Shown: positions 18,586 to 29,200 of the stretch, one piece after another
Numbering within the stretch: the stretch's first letter is position 1
How the letters are laid out: each line of letters opens with the position of its first letter
NCBI GenBank assembly: GCA_963784645.1
Contig: CAWARY010000020.1
Location: forward strand, 248,001 to 312,000
DNA length: 64,000 nt
Origin: JBBRVW01 sp963784645
GTDB lineage: Bacteria; Actinomycetota; Actinomycetes; JACCUZ01
Direction: 5' to 3'
Notes under the pieces: generated by a model
Seen by the model: the letters and a program-made list of their open reading frames with translations, nothing else
Told to the model about the DNA's origin: nothing
Databases searched by the model: none
Made by a program: the position numbers and the translations under genes

Positions 18586-19494
18586 TCAGACGACAGCGAG
18601 GCGCAGCCGGCGCACCAGGAAGCTCGTGCCGCCGAGCAGCAGGGCCGGGACCCAGGCCAGCAGGGCGCTCAGCGCGACCGCGCCGAGCGCGGCCTGCCAG
18701 GTGACGCCGACCGACGCGAGACCGACGACCAAGGCCCCCTCGCGGGGGCTGGCGCCGTTGACGCCGGGCAGGATGCCGGCGACCTGGCTGGCCCCGAAGA
18801 CCCCGAGCAGCGCCAGTGGGTGGACCGACTCACCCATGGCCGCGACGGTCCCGATGAGCAGACCCATGATCGTCAGCTGGTAGGCGATCGAGATGACGAT
18901 GCCGCGCGCCACGACCCTGGCCGGCGGCATCGGCCGCGACGCCAGCAGGCCGGGCTTGAGGCGACGTACGACGAGGGCCACGACGAGGACCCCGGCGGCG
19001 AGGGCCAGGCCGGCGACCAGCACCCGGCGCGGCAGGGTGGCGCCCGACACCAGGACGAACGCGGCGAGACCGAGCGCGCCGACCAGCCGGTCGAGGGCGA
19101 CCTCGGCGACGGCCGAGGGACGACTCAGCCCGGTGTGCTGCAGCTTGTGCATCCGCCACAGGTCGGCGCCCAGGTGTGCAGGCGACGCGAGGCCGAGCAG
19201 CTCGCTCTCGGCGTAGATCCGCATGTGCCAGCGCCGGGTGCGGCCGCTGCACGACAGCGCGTGCCAGCGCAGCGGGCAGAGCAGGTACTTGCCGACCACC
19301 CACGGAAGCAGCCCGATCAGGGCCGGCCACCAGGATGCGTGCGGTACCCGGTCCATGCTCCAGACCGACACCGCCAGCGCCACGACCAGACCGCCGGTCA
19401 TCACCCAGCGGGCGGCACGCGCCCGCGTGCTGGGGACGCCCCGGCGGGCAGGAGTCGCCGGTGCCGAGGTGTCCGGCACCGCGGGGGCGGTCAT
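18586..19494 (-). CDS. LPG-synthase TM-like membrane protein
   Basis: A 302-residue membrane protein of the lysylphosphatidylglycerol-synthase transmembrane family. About seven helices are visible. Conserved pieces include WHALSC near residue 75, ASPAHLGADLWRMHKLQHTG, ALDRLVGALGL, and the ILPGVNGASPREGALV block near the C-terminus. Start ATG 19494 begins a Thr/Ala/Pro-rich cytoplasmic tail, and the frame stays open for 34 more codons upstream. Together with 16777-17823 it brackets the GDPD gene, suggesting a common role in lipid handling. Confidence 0.8.
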   Translation of the reverse strand: MTAPAVPDTSAPATPARRGVPSTRARAARWVMTGGLVVALAVSVWSMDRVPHASWWPALIGLLPWVVGKYLLCPLRWHALSCSGRTRRWHMRIYAESELLGLASPAHLGADLWRMHKLQHTGLSRPSAVAEVALDRLVGALGLAAFVLVSGATLPRRVLVAGLALAAGVLVVALVVRRLKPGLLASRPMPPARVVARGIVISIAYQLTIMGLLIGTVAAMGESVHPLALLGVFGASQVAGILPGVNGASPREGALVVGLASVGVTWQAALGAVALSALLAWVPALLLGGTSFLVRRLRLAVV

Positions 19495-19669
19495 GGTCAC
19501 GAGGGTGAGACTTCCGGTCAGGGACGACCGCCGGGCAGGGGACCTCGGCGGGGAGTCTGGACGTCCAGTACCCACGTCGGCGCCTTCCCAACGCACCTTG
19601 ACGGTGCCGTCGCACCAGGTGAGACGGCTGCCCGGCCGAGCGGCCGGCGCCCGGGCGCGGATCGTCGGC

Positions 19670-19675
19670 TACCGT
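19670..19675 (+). promoter_or_regulatory. -10 box before the CrtA-like gene
   Basis: TACCGT, eight bases before GTG 19684. The spacing is that of leaderless genes here, but the GTG opens a 14-codon mini-ORF rather than the main gene. Confidence 0.5.
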
Positions 19676-19683
19676 CACCGACC

Positions 19684-19728
19684 GTGACCGAGCACCCGTG
19701 CCGTCGAGGCCCTGCGAGGCAGCCCTGA
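19684..19728 (+). CDS. Putative 14-codon leaderless upstream ORF
   Basis: GTG 19684 reads VTEHPCRRGPARQP then TGA at 19726-19728. It starts at the distance from TACCGT expected for a leaderless message. Its stop overlaps a CTG codon (19725) in the frame of the CrtA-like gene, and a GAGG (19716-19719) lies five bases before that CTG. It could couple or regulate translation of the downstream gene, or simply reflect a mis-assigned start. No homologue is known to me. Confidence 0.3.
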   Translation: MTEHPCRRGPARQP

Positions 19729-20435
19729 GCGACGCCGCCGCGACGCCTGCCCTGGTCACGCTGCACCTCTGGGGCGTCCCGGCCTCCCGGGTGCCGCACG
19801 CGGTCGCCCGGATGGCCCGTGACCGCCGGCCGCTGCGCCGCACGACCGGGCTGCGGTTCGCGAAGCTGCTCGGCACCGGCGACGGCCGCACCTTCACGGT
19901 CCGCGACGCCGACCCGCGGCACTGGGGCGTCCTCGCGACCTGGGCGTCGGACGCTGCCGCCGCGGCGTTCGAGGACGGCCCGGTCGCCCGCGGCTGGGAC
20001 CGGCTGGCCGAGGAGCGGCTGCGGGTCCGGCTGCGACCGCTGGCCAGCCGCGGGACGTGGGCCGGCTGCCGACCGTTCGGGGACCCCGTGCCCACGCCGT
20101 ACGACGGCCCGGTCGCCGCCGTCACCCGGGCCCGGATCGCGCCGCGCCGGCTGGTGACCTTCTGGCGCGCGGTGCCGCCGGTGTCGGCCGACCTGCGGAC
20201 GACGGCCGGGCTGCGGCTCGCCGTCGGCATCGGCGAGGCGCCGGTCGGGCTGCAGGGCACCTTCAGCCTCTGGGACTCCCCCGCGGCGCTGTCGGACTTC
20301 GCCTACCGGCAGGCGCCGCACGTCGAGGCGGTCCGGCGGACCGCGGAGCTCGGCTGGTACAGCGAAGAGCTGTTCGCCCGGTTCGCGGTGCTCGGCGTCG
20401 AGGGCACCCTCGACGGCCGCGCGTACGACGTCTGA
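19698..20435 (+). CDS. Spheroidene monooxygenase (CrtA)-like carotenoid oxygenase
   Basis: A protein of up to 245 residues resembling CrtA-type carotenoid monooxygenases. Conserved parts are LRFAKLLGTGDGRTFTVRDADPRHWG, PVAAVTRARIAPRRLVTFWRAVPP, LAVGIGEAPVGLQGTFSLWDS and GWYSEELFARFAVLGVEGT. CrtA introduces keto groups at C-2 of carotenoid ends. Placement directly before desaturase-like, CruF and CruG genes supports a tailoring role. GTG 19698 is the best conventional start, but the family match begins near residue 18, so CTG 19725 within the overlapping mini-ORF stop is possible. Confidence 0.75.
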   Translation: MPSRPCEAALSDAAATPALVTLHLWGVPASRVPHAVARMARDRRPLRRTTGLRFAKLLGTGDGRTFTVRDADPRHWGVLATWASDAAAAAFEDGPVARGWDRLAEERLRVRLRPLASRGTWAGCRPFGDPVPTPYDGPVAAVTRARIAPRRLVTFWRAVPPVSADLRTTAGLRLAVGIGEAPVGLQGTFSLWDSPAALSDFAYRQAPHVEAVRRTAELGWYSEELFARFAVLGVEGTLDGRAYDV

Positions 20436-20460
20436 CCGTTCCAGGGCGCCACCCAGAGAG

Positions 20461-20536
20461 CGCTCGTTTGCAACCTGGTTCCCCGACCCGCCGGGCAGGT
20501 GTCCGGCGTGTCGGGGACGGATGTCGCAAACGAACG
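20461..20536. repeat. Long imperfect inverted repeat between carotenoid genes
   Basis: The outer arms are CGCTCGTTTGC (20461-20471) and GCAAACGAACG (20526-20536), one mismatch. The inner arms at 20480-20494 and 20103-type partner 20503-20517 (TCCCCGAC...CGCCGG against CCGGCG...GTCGGGGA) pair over 15 bases with one mismatch. The loop is 8 bases. It fills the gap between the CrtA-like gene and the next oxidoreductase on the same strand. Confidence 0.8.
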
Positions 20537-20596
20537 CGTGGGGCTGACCGTTGCCCGGCCACGACCTGCTGACGGGGCCGGTGCGAGACTCGCGGG

Positions 20597-22164
20597 GTGC
20601 CGATCACCCGCGACGTCGTGGTCGTGGGCAGCGGGCACAACGCGCTGGTCGCGGCCTGCTACCTGGCCCGCGAGGGGCTGGCCGTCGAGGTGGTCGAGAA
20701 GGACACCGTGATCGGCGGCGCGGTGTCGACCGTCGAGCGCTGGCCGGGCTACCACGTCGACCGCGGGTCGAGCGCGCACATCATGGTGCGGCACACCGGC
20801 ATCGTCGAGGACCTCCGGCTGCACGAGTGCGGCCTCACCTACCTGGACATGGACCCGTGGGGCTTCGCTCCGTTCGGTGACCCCGCCACCGGCGAGCAAC
20901 GGGCGATCACGTTCCACGTCGACCTCGACCGCACCTGTGCGTCGATCGCCGCCGTCTGCGGCGAGCGCGACGCCGAGGCGTACCGCGCCTTCGTCACGGA
21001 CTGGGCCGACCGCAACGAGCGGGTCTTCGCAGCCTTCCAGGACGTGCCGTCGCCGGGCCGGCTGGGCCGGCACCTCTGGGGCGTCGGCAAGGCCGCGGGC
21101 AAGGACGGCCTCGAGCTGTCCCGGCAGTTCCTGCAGCCGGCCGACCAGCTGCTGGACGAGCAGTTCACCGACGAGCGGCTCAAGACCGCGCTGTCCTGGC
21201 TCGGCGCCCAGTCCGGCCCGCCGACGCACGAGGTGGCCACTGCCGACCTCGTCGGCTGGAACGCGCTGATGCACCGGATGCCGCCGGGTCGCGCCGTCGG
21301 CGGGTCCGGTGCCCTGACCGCGGCGCTGGCCACCCGGCTCACCCGGATGGGCGGCAGCGTCCGGACCGGCGACGGCGTCGCCCGCATCACCCGCGAGGGC
21401 GACCGCGTCACCGGCGTGCTCACCGACAGCGGCGAGCACATCCGGTCGGGGGCCGTCGTCGCCGGCTGCCACGTGCTCACGACCCTCGAGCTGCTCGGCG
21501 ACGAGGCGCTGCTCGCCCGCGCCAGCCGAGCGGTCCGGGTCGGCAACGGCATCGGCATGGTGGTGCGGCTCGCCACGAACGACCTGCCGCGCTACCCGGG
21601 CGACGACGACCCTGCGTCCGACGTGCACGCCTCGATGCAGCTGCTTGCGCCCACGCGTACCCACCTGCGCGCGGCGCACGGCGACTTCATGGCGGGCCGC
21701 ACGCCGGCCGAGCCGGCAGTCCTCGTGATGACACCGACGACCCTCGACCCGAGCCTCGCACCACCGGGCAAGCACGTCGTGACGGCCTGGGCGCAGTGGC
21801 ACCCCTACGAGCTGGCCACCGGCGAGCACTGGGACGACATCCGCGAGCGCGAGGGTGACCGCATCGTCGCGCAGGTCGAGAAGGCGGCGCCCGGCTTCAC
21901 CGGCAGCGTCGAGCAGGTGCACGTGCAGACCCCGCTCGACCTGGAGCGCGAGCTGGGGCTGCGCCGCGGCAACGTCATGCACGTCGAGATGGGGCTGGAC
22001 TCGATGTTCGCCTACCGGCCCCTGCCCGAGCTGGCCGGTTACCGTACGCCGGTGCGCGGCCTCTTCCTCACCGGTGCGTCGACCCATCCCGGCGGCGGTG
22101 TGTTCGGTGCCTCCGGCCGCACCGCCGCACGCGTGGTCATGGGCCACCGCAGGCACTGGCGCCG

Positions 22165-22168
<4 letters not shown>
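20597..22168 (+). CDS. Phytoene desaturase/CrtO-like FAD oxidoreductase
   Basis: A 523-residue FAD-dependent amine-oxidase-fold enzyme. The dinucleotide motif is VVVVGSGHNALVAACYLAREG (about residues 7-27), with EKDTVIGGAVST and the C-terminal FLTGASTHPGGGVFGASG signature of carotenoid desaturases and ketolases. The GHN form of the motif is more like CrtO-type ketolases than CrtI. GTG 20597 follows GAGACT by six bases, a weak leaderless promoter. The stop overlaps cruF by 4 bases. A carotenoid oxidation step is likely; the exact reaction is not decidable here. Confidence 0.82.
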
Positions 22169-22967
<799 letters not shown>

Positions 22968-22971
<4 letters not shown>

Positions 22972-24104
22972 CGGCACTGACCCGGTTCGGCGCAGCAGCG
23001 GCCGTCGCGGGCGCGGTGCACGCGGTGTGGAACTCCCGTCGGCTGCGCACCCCGCCGGTCCACCCACCGCCCGTCGCGGAGCCCGTCGCGGTCCTGCTGC
23101 CCCTGCGCGACGAGGCGCGTCGGGTCGAGCCGTGCCTGCGCGCGCTGCTGCGCCAGACCGACGTCCGTGACCTCCGCATCCTGGTGCTCGACGACGGCTC
23201 GACCGACGGCACCGCTGACGTCGTCCGCCGGGTCGCGGGCGCCGACCCGCGCGTGCTCGTCCTCGACGGCGCGCCGCTGCCCGACGGGTGGTGGGGCAAG
23301 CCGTGGGCCTGCCAGCAGCTCGCCGACCAGGCATGTGCGGATCACCCCGGTCCCGGCGGCGGCGGGTCGCGCATGCCGGGGGTGCTGGTCTTCCTCGACG
23401 CCGACGTGGTGCTCGCCCCGCACGCGGTCGCCTCGGCGGTCGCGCTGCTGCGGTGGAGCCACCTCGACCTGGTGTCGCCGTACCCGCGCCAGGTGGCGGA
23501 GACCGTCGCCGAGCGGCTGGTGCAGCCCCTGCTGCAGTGGTCCTGGCTCACCATGCTCCCCCTGCGCGTCGCCGAGCAGTCCCCGCGCGAGTCGCTCGCC
23601 GCTGCCAACGGCCAGCTGGTGGTCGTCGACCGCGAGGCGTACGACCGGGCCGGCGGGCACGCCGCCGTCCGCGACGAGATGCTCGAGGACGTCGCCCTGC
23701 TGCGCGCCGTGAAGCGCACCGGCGGCCGCGGCACGGTCGTCGACGGCACCGAGCTCGCCACCTGCCGGATGTACGACGGGTGGCCGGCGCTGCGCGAGGG
23801 CTACGCGAAGTCGCTCTGGTCGGCGTTCGGCTCCCCCGCCGGAGCGGCTGCCGTCGTCGCCGCCCTCGGCATCGTCTACGTCGTGCCGCCTGCCGCCGCG
23901 CTGCGCGGCTCCCGCGCCGGGCTGGTCGGCTACGCCGCCGCGGTGGCGGGCCGGGTCGTCACGGCCCGCCGCACGGGCGGCCGGGCCTGGCCGGACGCCC
24001 TCGCGCACCCCGCGTCCGTCGTGGCCTTCGGCGCGCTGGTCGCCGACTCGCTGCGTCGCCGCCGCACCGGCACCCTCACCGCCCGTGGCCGCCGTCTCGG
24101 GTGA
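22968..24104 (+). CDS. cruG: Family 2 glycosyltransferase (CruG-like)
   Basis: A 378-residue GT-A fold glycosyltransferase. The nucleotide-sugar motifs are VLDDGSTDGTADV (about residues 73-85) and FLDADVVL, with EDVALLRAVKR as the acceptor-side acidic motif. Hydrophobic helices lie at the N-terminus and around residues 285-345. A short Gly-rich insert (PGPGGGGSR) sits just before FLDAD. CruG glycosylates the hydroxyl made by CruF, and the GTGA overlap with cruF supports this pairing. The sugar donor cannot be told. Confidence 0.85.
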
Positions 24105-24148
24105 GCGCCCGACGGAGAAACCGATGGGGCTGCGACGACGGCAGTGGC

Positions 24149-24154
24149 TAGCCT
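24149..24154 (+). promoter_or_regulatory. Leaderless promoter -10 of GNAT gene
   Basis: TAGCCT, six bases before ATG 24161. Confidence 0.6.
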
Positions 24155-24160
24155 GCCCGG

Positions 24161-25066
24161 ATGACCGGCCGGACCGAGCTCACGCTCGAGTTCTGCACGG
24201 ACCCGGCGGAGTTCCTCGCGAAGGCGAGCGACCACCTCGCCACCGACCCGGTTGTCAGCACCGTCGTGAGCACGATCGCCCACCAGGTGCTGTCGGAGCA
24301 GGCAGCCGGCATCGGGCAACCCGACCGTGACTGGTGGCTGGTCGTCAGGGACCACGCCGGCGCAGTGGTCGGGGCGGCGATGCGGACGGCGCCCGTCCCG
24401 CCGTACCCACCGTTCCTGCTGCCGATGCCGGACCAGGCAGCACTGGCCCTGGCCCGCGCGTGCCACGCCCGCGGCGAGGAGATCCCCGGCATCAACGGCG
24501 CCCTGCCTGCCGTGCAGGTGTGTGCCACCGAGCTGGCCCGGCTCCAGGGCGGCCGAGTCGCGGTCGCCCAGCACCTGCGGTTGCACGAGCTCGGCGAGCT
24601 CGTGCGACCCGCCCCGGTCCCGGGCCGGCTGGTGGCTGCGAGCGAGCGCGACCTGGGGCTGGCTACCACGTGGTTCGAGGCGTTCATGGGTGACGCCGAC
24701 GAGCAGGCGGGGCGGCCACGGGGCGTCAGCGCGCACGGCGTCCCCGAGCCGGAGGAGATGCTGCGCCGGATCCGGGCCGGGTCGCTCTGGTTCTGGGTCG
24801 ACGACACCGGCGAGCGCGTGCACCTCACCGGGGCGAACCCGCCCGCGTTCGGGGTGGCACGCCTCGGTCCGGTCTACACACCACCGGCCGAGCGAGGTCG
24901 CGGCTGGGCGAGCAATGCGGTCGCCCGGGTGTCCGCGCGTCTGCGGGCCGACGGTGTGCGCGTGTGCCTGTTCACCGACCAGGCGAACCCGACGTCGAAC
25001 AAGATCTACGCCGCCCTGGGCTACCGCCCGGTGGTCGACATGGCCAACCTCGTGATCGTCACCTGA
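24161..25066 (+). CDS. GNAT family N-acetyltransferase
   Basis: A 301-residue protein with a C-terminal GNAT domain. The acetyl-CoA motif is PVYTPPAERGRGWASNAVARVS (about residues 238-259), and LFTDQANPTSNKIYAALGYRPV is the typical C-terminal strand-helix. The N-terminal half resembles a second, degenerate GNAT-like region. The substrate is unknown. The start is set by the leaderless -10 box. Confidence 0.87.
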   Translation: MTGRTELTLEFCTDPAEFLAKASDHLATDPVVSTVVSTIAHQVLSEQAAGIGQPDRDWWLVVRDHAGAVVGAAMRTAPVPPYPPFLLPMPDQAALALARACHARGEEIPGINGALPAVQVCATELARLQGGRVAVAQHLRLHELGELVRPAPVPGRLVAASERDLGLATTWFEAFMGDADEQAGRPRGVSAHGVPEPEEMLRRIRAGSLWFWVDDTGERVHLTGANPPAFGVARLGPVYTPPAERGRGWASNAVARVSARLRADGVRVCLFTDQANPTSNKIYAALGYRPVVDMANLVIVT

Positions 25067-25165
25067 GAGCGGTCCCACGGTGCCGGCCGGTCAGGCTCGC
25101 GCCTCGGCGAGGGTGGCGAGGACCTCCTCGGCGACGAGGCCGGGCACCTCGTGGCACCCCAGCGC

Positions 25166-25171
25166 TAGCGT
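25166..25171 (+). promoter_or_regulatory. Leaderless promoter -10 of LLM oxidoreductase gene
   Basis: TAGCGT, seven bases before ATG 25179. Confidence 0.55.
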
Positions 25172-25178
25172 CTCGCGG

Positions 25179-26171
25179 ATGACGACACCGACAGCGGCTC
25201 CGGAGCCGACGACACCTCCGCCGCGCGCCGCCACCGGCATGTGCTTCGACCGGACGTTCCCCGCGGCCTTCGTCACGGAGGTGGCCCGCCGGCTCGACGA
25301 CGGTGGCGCCGACCAGCTCTGGATCATCGAGGACTGCTTCTACACCGGCGGCATCGGCCTCGCTGCGACGGCGCTCGCCGTCACCGAACGACTGCACGTC
25401 GGCCTCGGGATCCTGCCGGCCGTGGCACGCAACCCGGCGATCACCGCGATGGAGGTCGCGACGCTGTGCAACCTCGCGCCCGGCCGGGTGCTGCCGGGCA
25501 TCGGGCACGGCGTGCAGTCGTGGATGGGGCAGATGGGGGCGCGCACCCCGTCGCCGCTGACCACGCTGGAGGAGGTCATCACCGTGGTGACCCGGCTGCT
25601 CGCGGGTGAACGCGTGACCTTCGAGGGCCGCGAGGTGCATCTCGACGACGTGGCGCTCGACCAGCCGCCGGCCGACCCGCCGCCCGTGCTGGCAGGGGTC
25701 ATGGGTCCGAAGTCGCTCGCCCTGGCCGGCCGGGTGGCGGGCGGGGTGGTGCTCGCGGACCCGTCCCCGCTGTCGTACGTCCGACGGGCGATCGACCAGG
25801 CAGGGCACCCGGACCCGTTCCACGTCGCCGTCTTCGCACCACTGTGCGTGACGCCGCGGCGCGAGACCGCGCACGAGATCATGGCGCCCTGGCTTGCCGA
25901 GCGGCTGGCCGAGCCGACACCCGGCGTCGCGGCCCTGCCGTTCGTCGACGACCTCGTCGCCCTGCACCGCGACCGCGGTCTCGAGGGAGTCCGGGGCATG
26001 CCCGACGACTGGTGGGCCGAGATCGGCCCGATCGGCACCCTCGACGACGCTGCCGCCCACCTCGCCGCCCTGGAGGCGGCCGGCGTGCACAGCATCGCGC
26101 TGTTCCCGGCACCCGACGTCGACATCGCCCGCTCCCAGGTCGACGACGTCCTGGCACTGGCCCGGCGCTGA
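25179..26171 (+). CDS. LLM class flavin/F420-dependent oxidoreductase
   Basis: A 330-residue luciferase-like TIM-barrel oxidoreductase. Typical parts are ALAVTERLHVGLGILPAVARNPAITAMEVATLCNLAPGRVLPGIGHG, TLEEVITVVTRLLAGERVTFEG and PPVLAGVMGPKSLALAGRVAGGVVL. Members use FMN or F420, and the substrate here is unknown. The frame is open upstream, but the TAGCGT box supports ATG 25179. Confidence 0.88.
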   Translation: MTTPTAAPEPTTPPPRAATGMCFDRTFPAAFVTEVARRLDDGGADQLWIIEDCFYTGGIGLAATALAVTERLHVGLGILPAVARNPAITAMEVATLCNLAPGRVLPGIGHGVQSWMGQMGARTPSPLTTLEEVITVVTRLLAGERVTFEGREVHLDDVALDQPPADPPPVLAGVMGPKSLALAGRVAGGVVLADPSPLSYVRRAIDQAGHPDPFHVAVFAPLCVTPRRETAHEIMAPWLAERLAEPTPGVAALPFVDDLVALHRDRGLEGVRGMPDDWWAEIGPIGTLDDAAAHLAALEAAGVHSIALFPAPDVDIARSQVDDVLALARR

Positions 26172-26227
26172 CCGCACCGGCTGCCGAGCTGCGGGCGCAC
26201 TCCGGCGGAGCTCCGGACCGGGCAGCA

Positions 26228-26265
26228 GGAGGCCCCGCCCACCGTCACCGGTGGGCGGGGCCTCC
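26228..26265. terminator. Bidirectional terminator hairpin
   Basis: Perfect 17-base arms (26228-26244 and 26249-26265, starting GGAGGCCCCGCCC) flank the loop TCAC. It sits between the converging LLM oxidoreductase and subtilase genes and can serve both. Confidence 0.9.
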
Positions 26266-26291
26266 GCCGTTCAGGTCGTGCTGGTGCTACC

Positions 26292-29200
26292 TCAGCCGAT
26301 CGACACGATCGTCGAGCCGGCCGGCGTGCTGTCCTGCAGGTAGGTCACACGACCGAGGTACTTCTTGGTCGCATCCAGGCCCGGATAGCTGGCCTCGATG
26401 CTGAAGGCGCCGCCCGTGGTCACCGCCTGGGAGGGCGGCGAGAGGGTCAGGTTGCCCCCGTCCACGTTCGGCACCACCCAGGTGTTCCAGCTGTACGCGC
26501 TGGACGTGCCCGTGGTGGAGGCGAAGCCGGCGACGAAGGCGACGTAGTTCGTCGCCGCCGCCGGACCGGTGAGCGTGACACGCTCGTCGGCCGACCCGGT
26601 GGCCGACTGGGCCACCAGCGTCAGGCTGTTGTCGGCGTTCTTCCGGTACACGTACAGGTCGAGGTCGTCGCCGTTGTTGGCGGCGTCGACGTCGAACCGG
26701 ACGATGTCCTGCCCGGCCGGGACGGCGAGCTCGTACTTGATCGCCGCCGCCGACGGCGCCGGTGCGGCGCTGTCGAAGCCGCCGACCGCCACCGACTGGG
26801 CCAGCGGCGTGGAGCCGACCAGCCCCGTGACGCTGGTGCCGAGCGTTCCGGTGAAGCCCGACGTCCCGGTGATGGTCACCGTGCCGGCGGCCACCGTCGA
26901 GGTGACCTCGGCCGGCGCCTTGACCCGCAGCGGCTGCACGGCCACCGGGATCCGTGCGACGTGCCCCTTGTCTCCGGTGAAGGTGACGAAACCGTTGTCG
27001 TACGACGCGAAGTTCGTCCCCGTGGCCCGCACCGTCAGCTTGACGGCGACGGTCGCACCGGCCGGAACCGGGTAGGACGACTGCTCCGGCGTGATCGTGA
27101 TGCCGCCGCTGCCGGAGTAGACCGGCGTGTAGGTCTCAGCGGTAGCGGTGACGTTCGTGATCTTGCGAGTAACCGTCTGGGTGCCCGCCAGGTCACCGAT
27201 CGCCAGCGACGGGACGTTCAGGTCGCTCGCGTCGATCGGGTGCGAGCTCACGGGGGTGCCGTCGCCGTACGTCACTCCCTGGCCGGCCAGGTAGGCCCAC
27301 CAGTCGTCGGAGTTCGAGTCGAACACGACGCCCGGGTCGAAGAAGGCGGTGGGCTTGACGTGCCCGGCACCCTCGCCGAACGGGTCGGTGTAGGCACCGC
27401 CGGCCGACGTCTTCAGGTCGTAGGCGGTGGTCATCATGGCCGACTTGACCGCCATCGGCGACCAGGTCGGGTGCTCGCCCAGGTAGTACGCCGCGAGTCC
27501 CGCGATGTGCGGGGACGCCATCGACGTGCCCGAGTAGAAGTCCCATAGCCGGCCCGAGTTGCTCGGCGGCGCGACGGCGGCGATCACGCTGACGCCGGGA
27601 GCGCTGATGTCGGGCTTGAGCAGGTCACCGCTCGCGGCGGCCGACGGGCCTCGCGAGGAGAACGGGGCGATCTGCGGGACCTGGGTGGCCGGGCCGCCGG
27701 TGATGTCACCCTTGGCGAGCGTCGCACGCGCCCCCGCACCCGCGGACGTGACGTAGGACTTGATCGCCGCACCGGCCACCTGGTCGACGTGCACCGTCTG
27801 GACTGTGTGCAGGTCGGCATCGAGGCTGCTGGGAGAGGTGTTGGCGAGGATCATCCCGAGGCCGCCCGCGCTCTTGACCGCAGCCGACTTGTCCACCCGG
27901 GCGATGACCCCCCGGTTGCAGACGACGATCTTCCCGGTGACCTTCGCCGGGTCGAGGGTGCCCGGGTAGCACAGGGCTCCCTGCGTCGCCGATGCCCCGG
28001 CCGCGACCACCGCAGTACTCAGGACGAGCGGTGCGCTGACACCGTTGGCCGTGGTGCTGGCGCCCTTGTACATGGCGCCGTTGGCCAGGACCACTGTGCC
28101 CTCGTAGACCGCGTGGGTGCTGGCGGCCACCGTGGTGAGCCACGGGCTCGGGTGTGCGACCGTCGAGGCGGTCGGGCCGGAGTTGCCGGCCGAGGCCGCG
28201 ACGAACACGCCGGCCTGGGCCGCCCCGAAGAACGCCATCTCGACCGCGTCGATGGGGTTGCTCAGTGTGCCGGAGATCGAGAAGTTGATGACGTCCACGC
28301 CGTCGGTGACGGCCTGGTCGATCGCGGCGACGCTGTCGGAGTTGTAGCAGCCGGTCTGCTCGACCGTCTTGGCCTCCCAGCACACCTTGTAGACGGCGAT
28401 CTTCGCCGCCGGCGCCATGCCGGAAGCGTTGCCGAAGTCGATGCCGTCGATCGTGACCTTCGTGTCGGCGTTCCCCGCAGCCGTCGAGGCGGTGTGGCTG
28501 CCGTGGCCGCCGCCGTCGCGCGGCGACTTGTACTCGGTCTTCGACCAGTCGCTCTTCTTCACGTTGGCCGAGAAGCCGTCCGCGAAGTAGCGGGCCGAGA
28601 TCACCTTGGTGTTGCAGGTGGTCGAGCCGAACTGCTCGCCGGCCTGGCAGTACCCGTGGAAGGTCTGTCCGTCGGCCTTGGCGAAGCGCGTCTGCTTGGC
28701 GTCGCTCGTCAGCCTGATCGGGCCTGGCGCGCCGGCCGACACGGTGCTGCCCGCTGGCAGCGTCGAGCCCGAGAACGAGGGGTTCTCCGGCCAGTAGCCA
28801 CTGTCGACGTCGCCGATGACGACGCCCTTGCCGGCGGTGGCCTTGCCCCAGGGGGCGACGGCGTTGCCGGCGGCGTTCTCGAGGCCGAGGAAGCGTGGGG
28901 AGGACACGGTGTCCGGCTTCGCGAGCTGGTCCTTGACGACTGCGAGCACGCCGGTGCTGCGCGACAGGGTGCTCGCCTGCGTACCGGTGAGGTCGGCGGC
29001 GAAGCCGTTGAGTGTCACGGTGTAGCGCTGGGTCGCGTCGGCGCCGACACGGCGCAGCAAGGCGGACTGCTCCGTGCGCAGGTGCTCGGTGTAGCGGACC
29101 GCTGCCGCGCTGTGCGCGTCGAACTTCTTCCCTGGACGAGCCTTGGTGGCCGCCAGCCCGTCGATGCCGCCGCTGTAGGAGGCGGCGGACGGGTCGTCGA

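Noticed and set aside
19684..19728. Frameshift at the start of the CrtA-like gene
   Set aside because: The mini-ORF peptide shows no likeness to the CrtA N-terminus, so a frameshift is not needed to explain it.
20303..22156. 617-codon frame opposite the CrtO-like gene
   Set aside because: No recognisable domain and it crosses gene boundaries.
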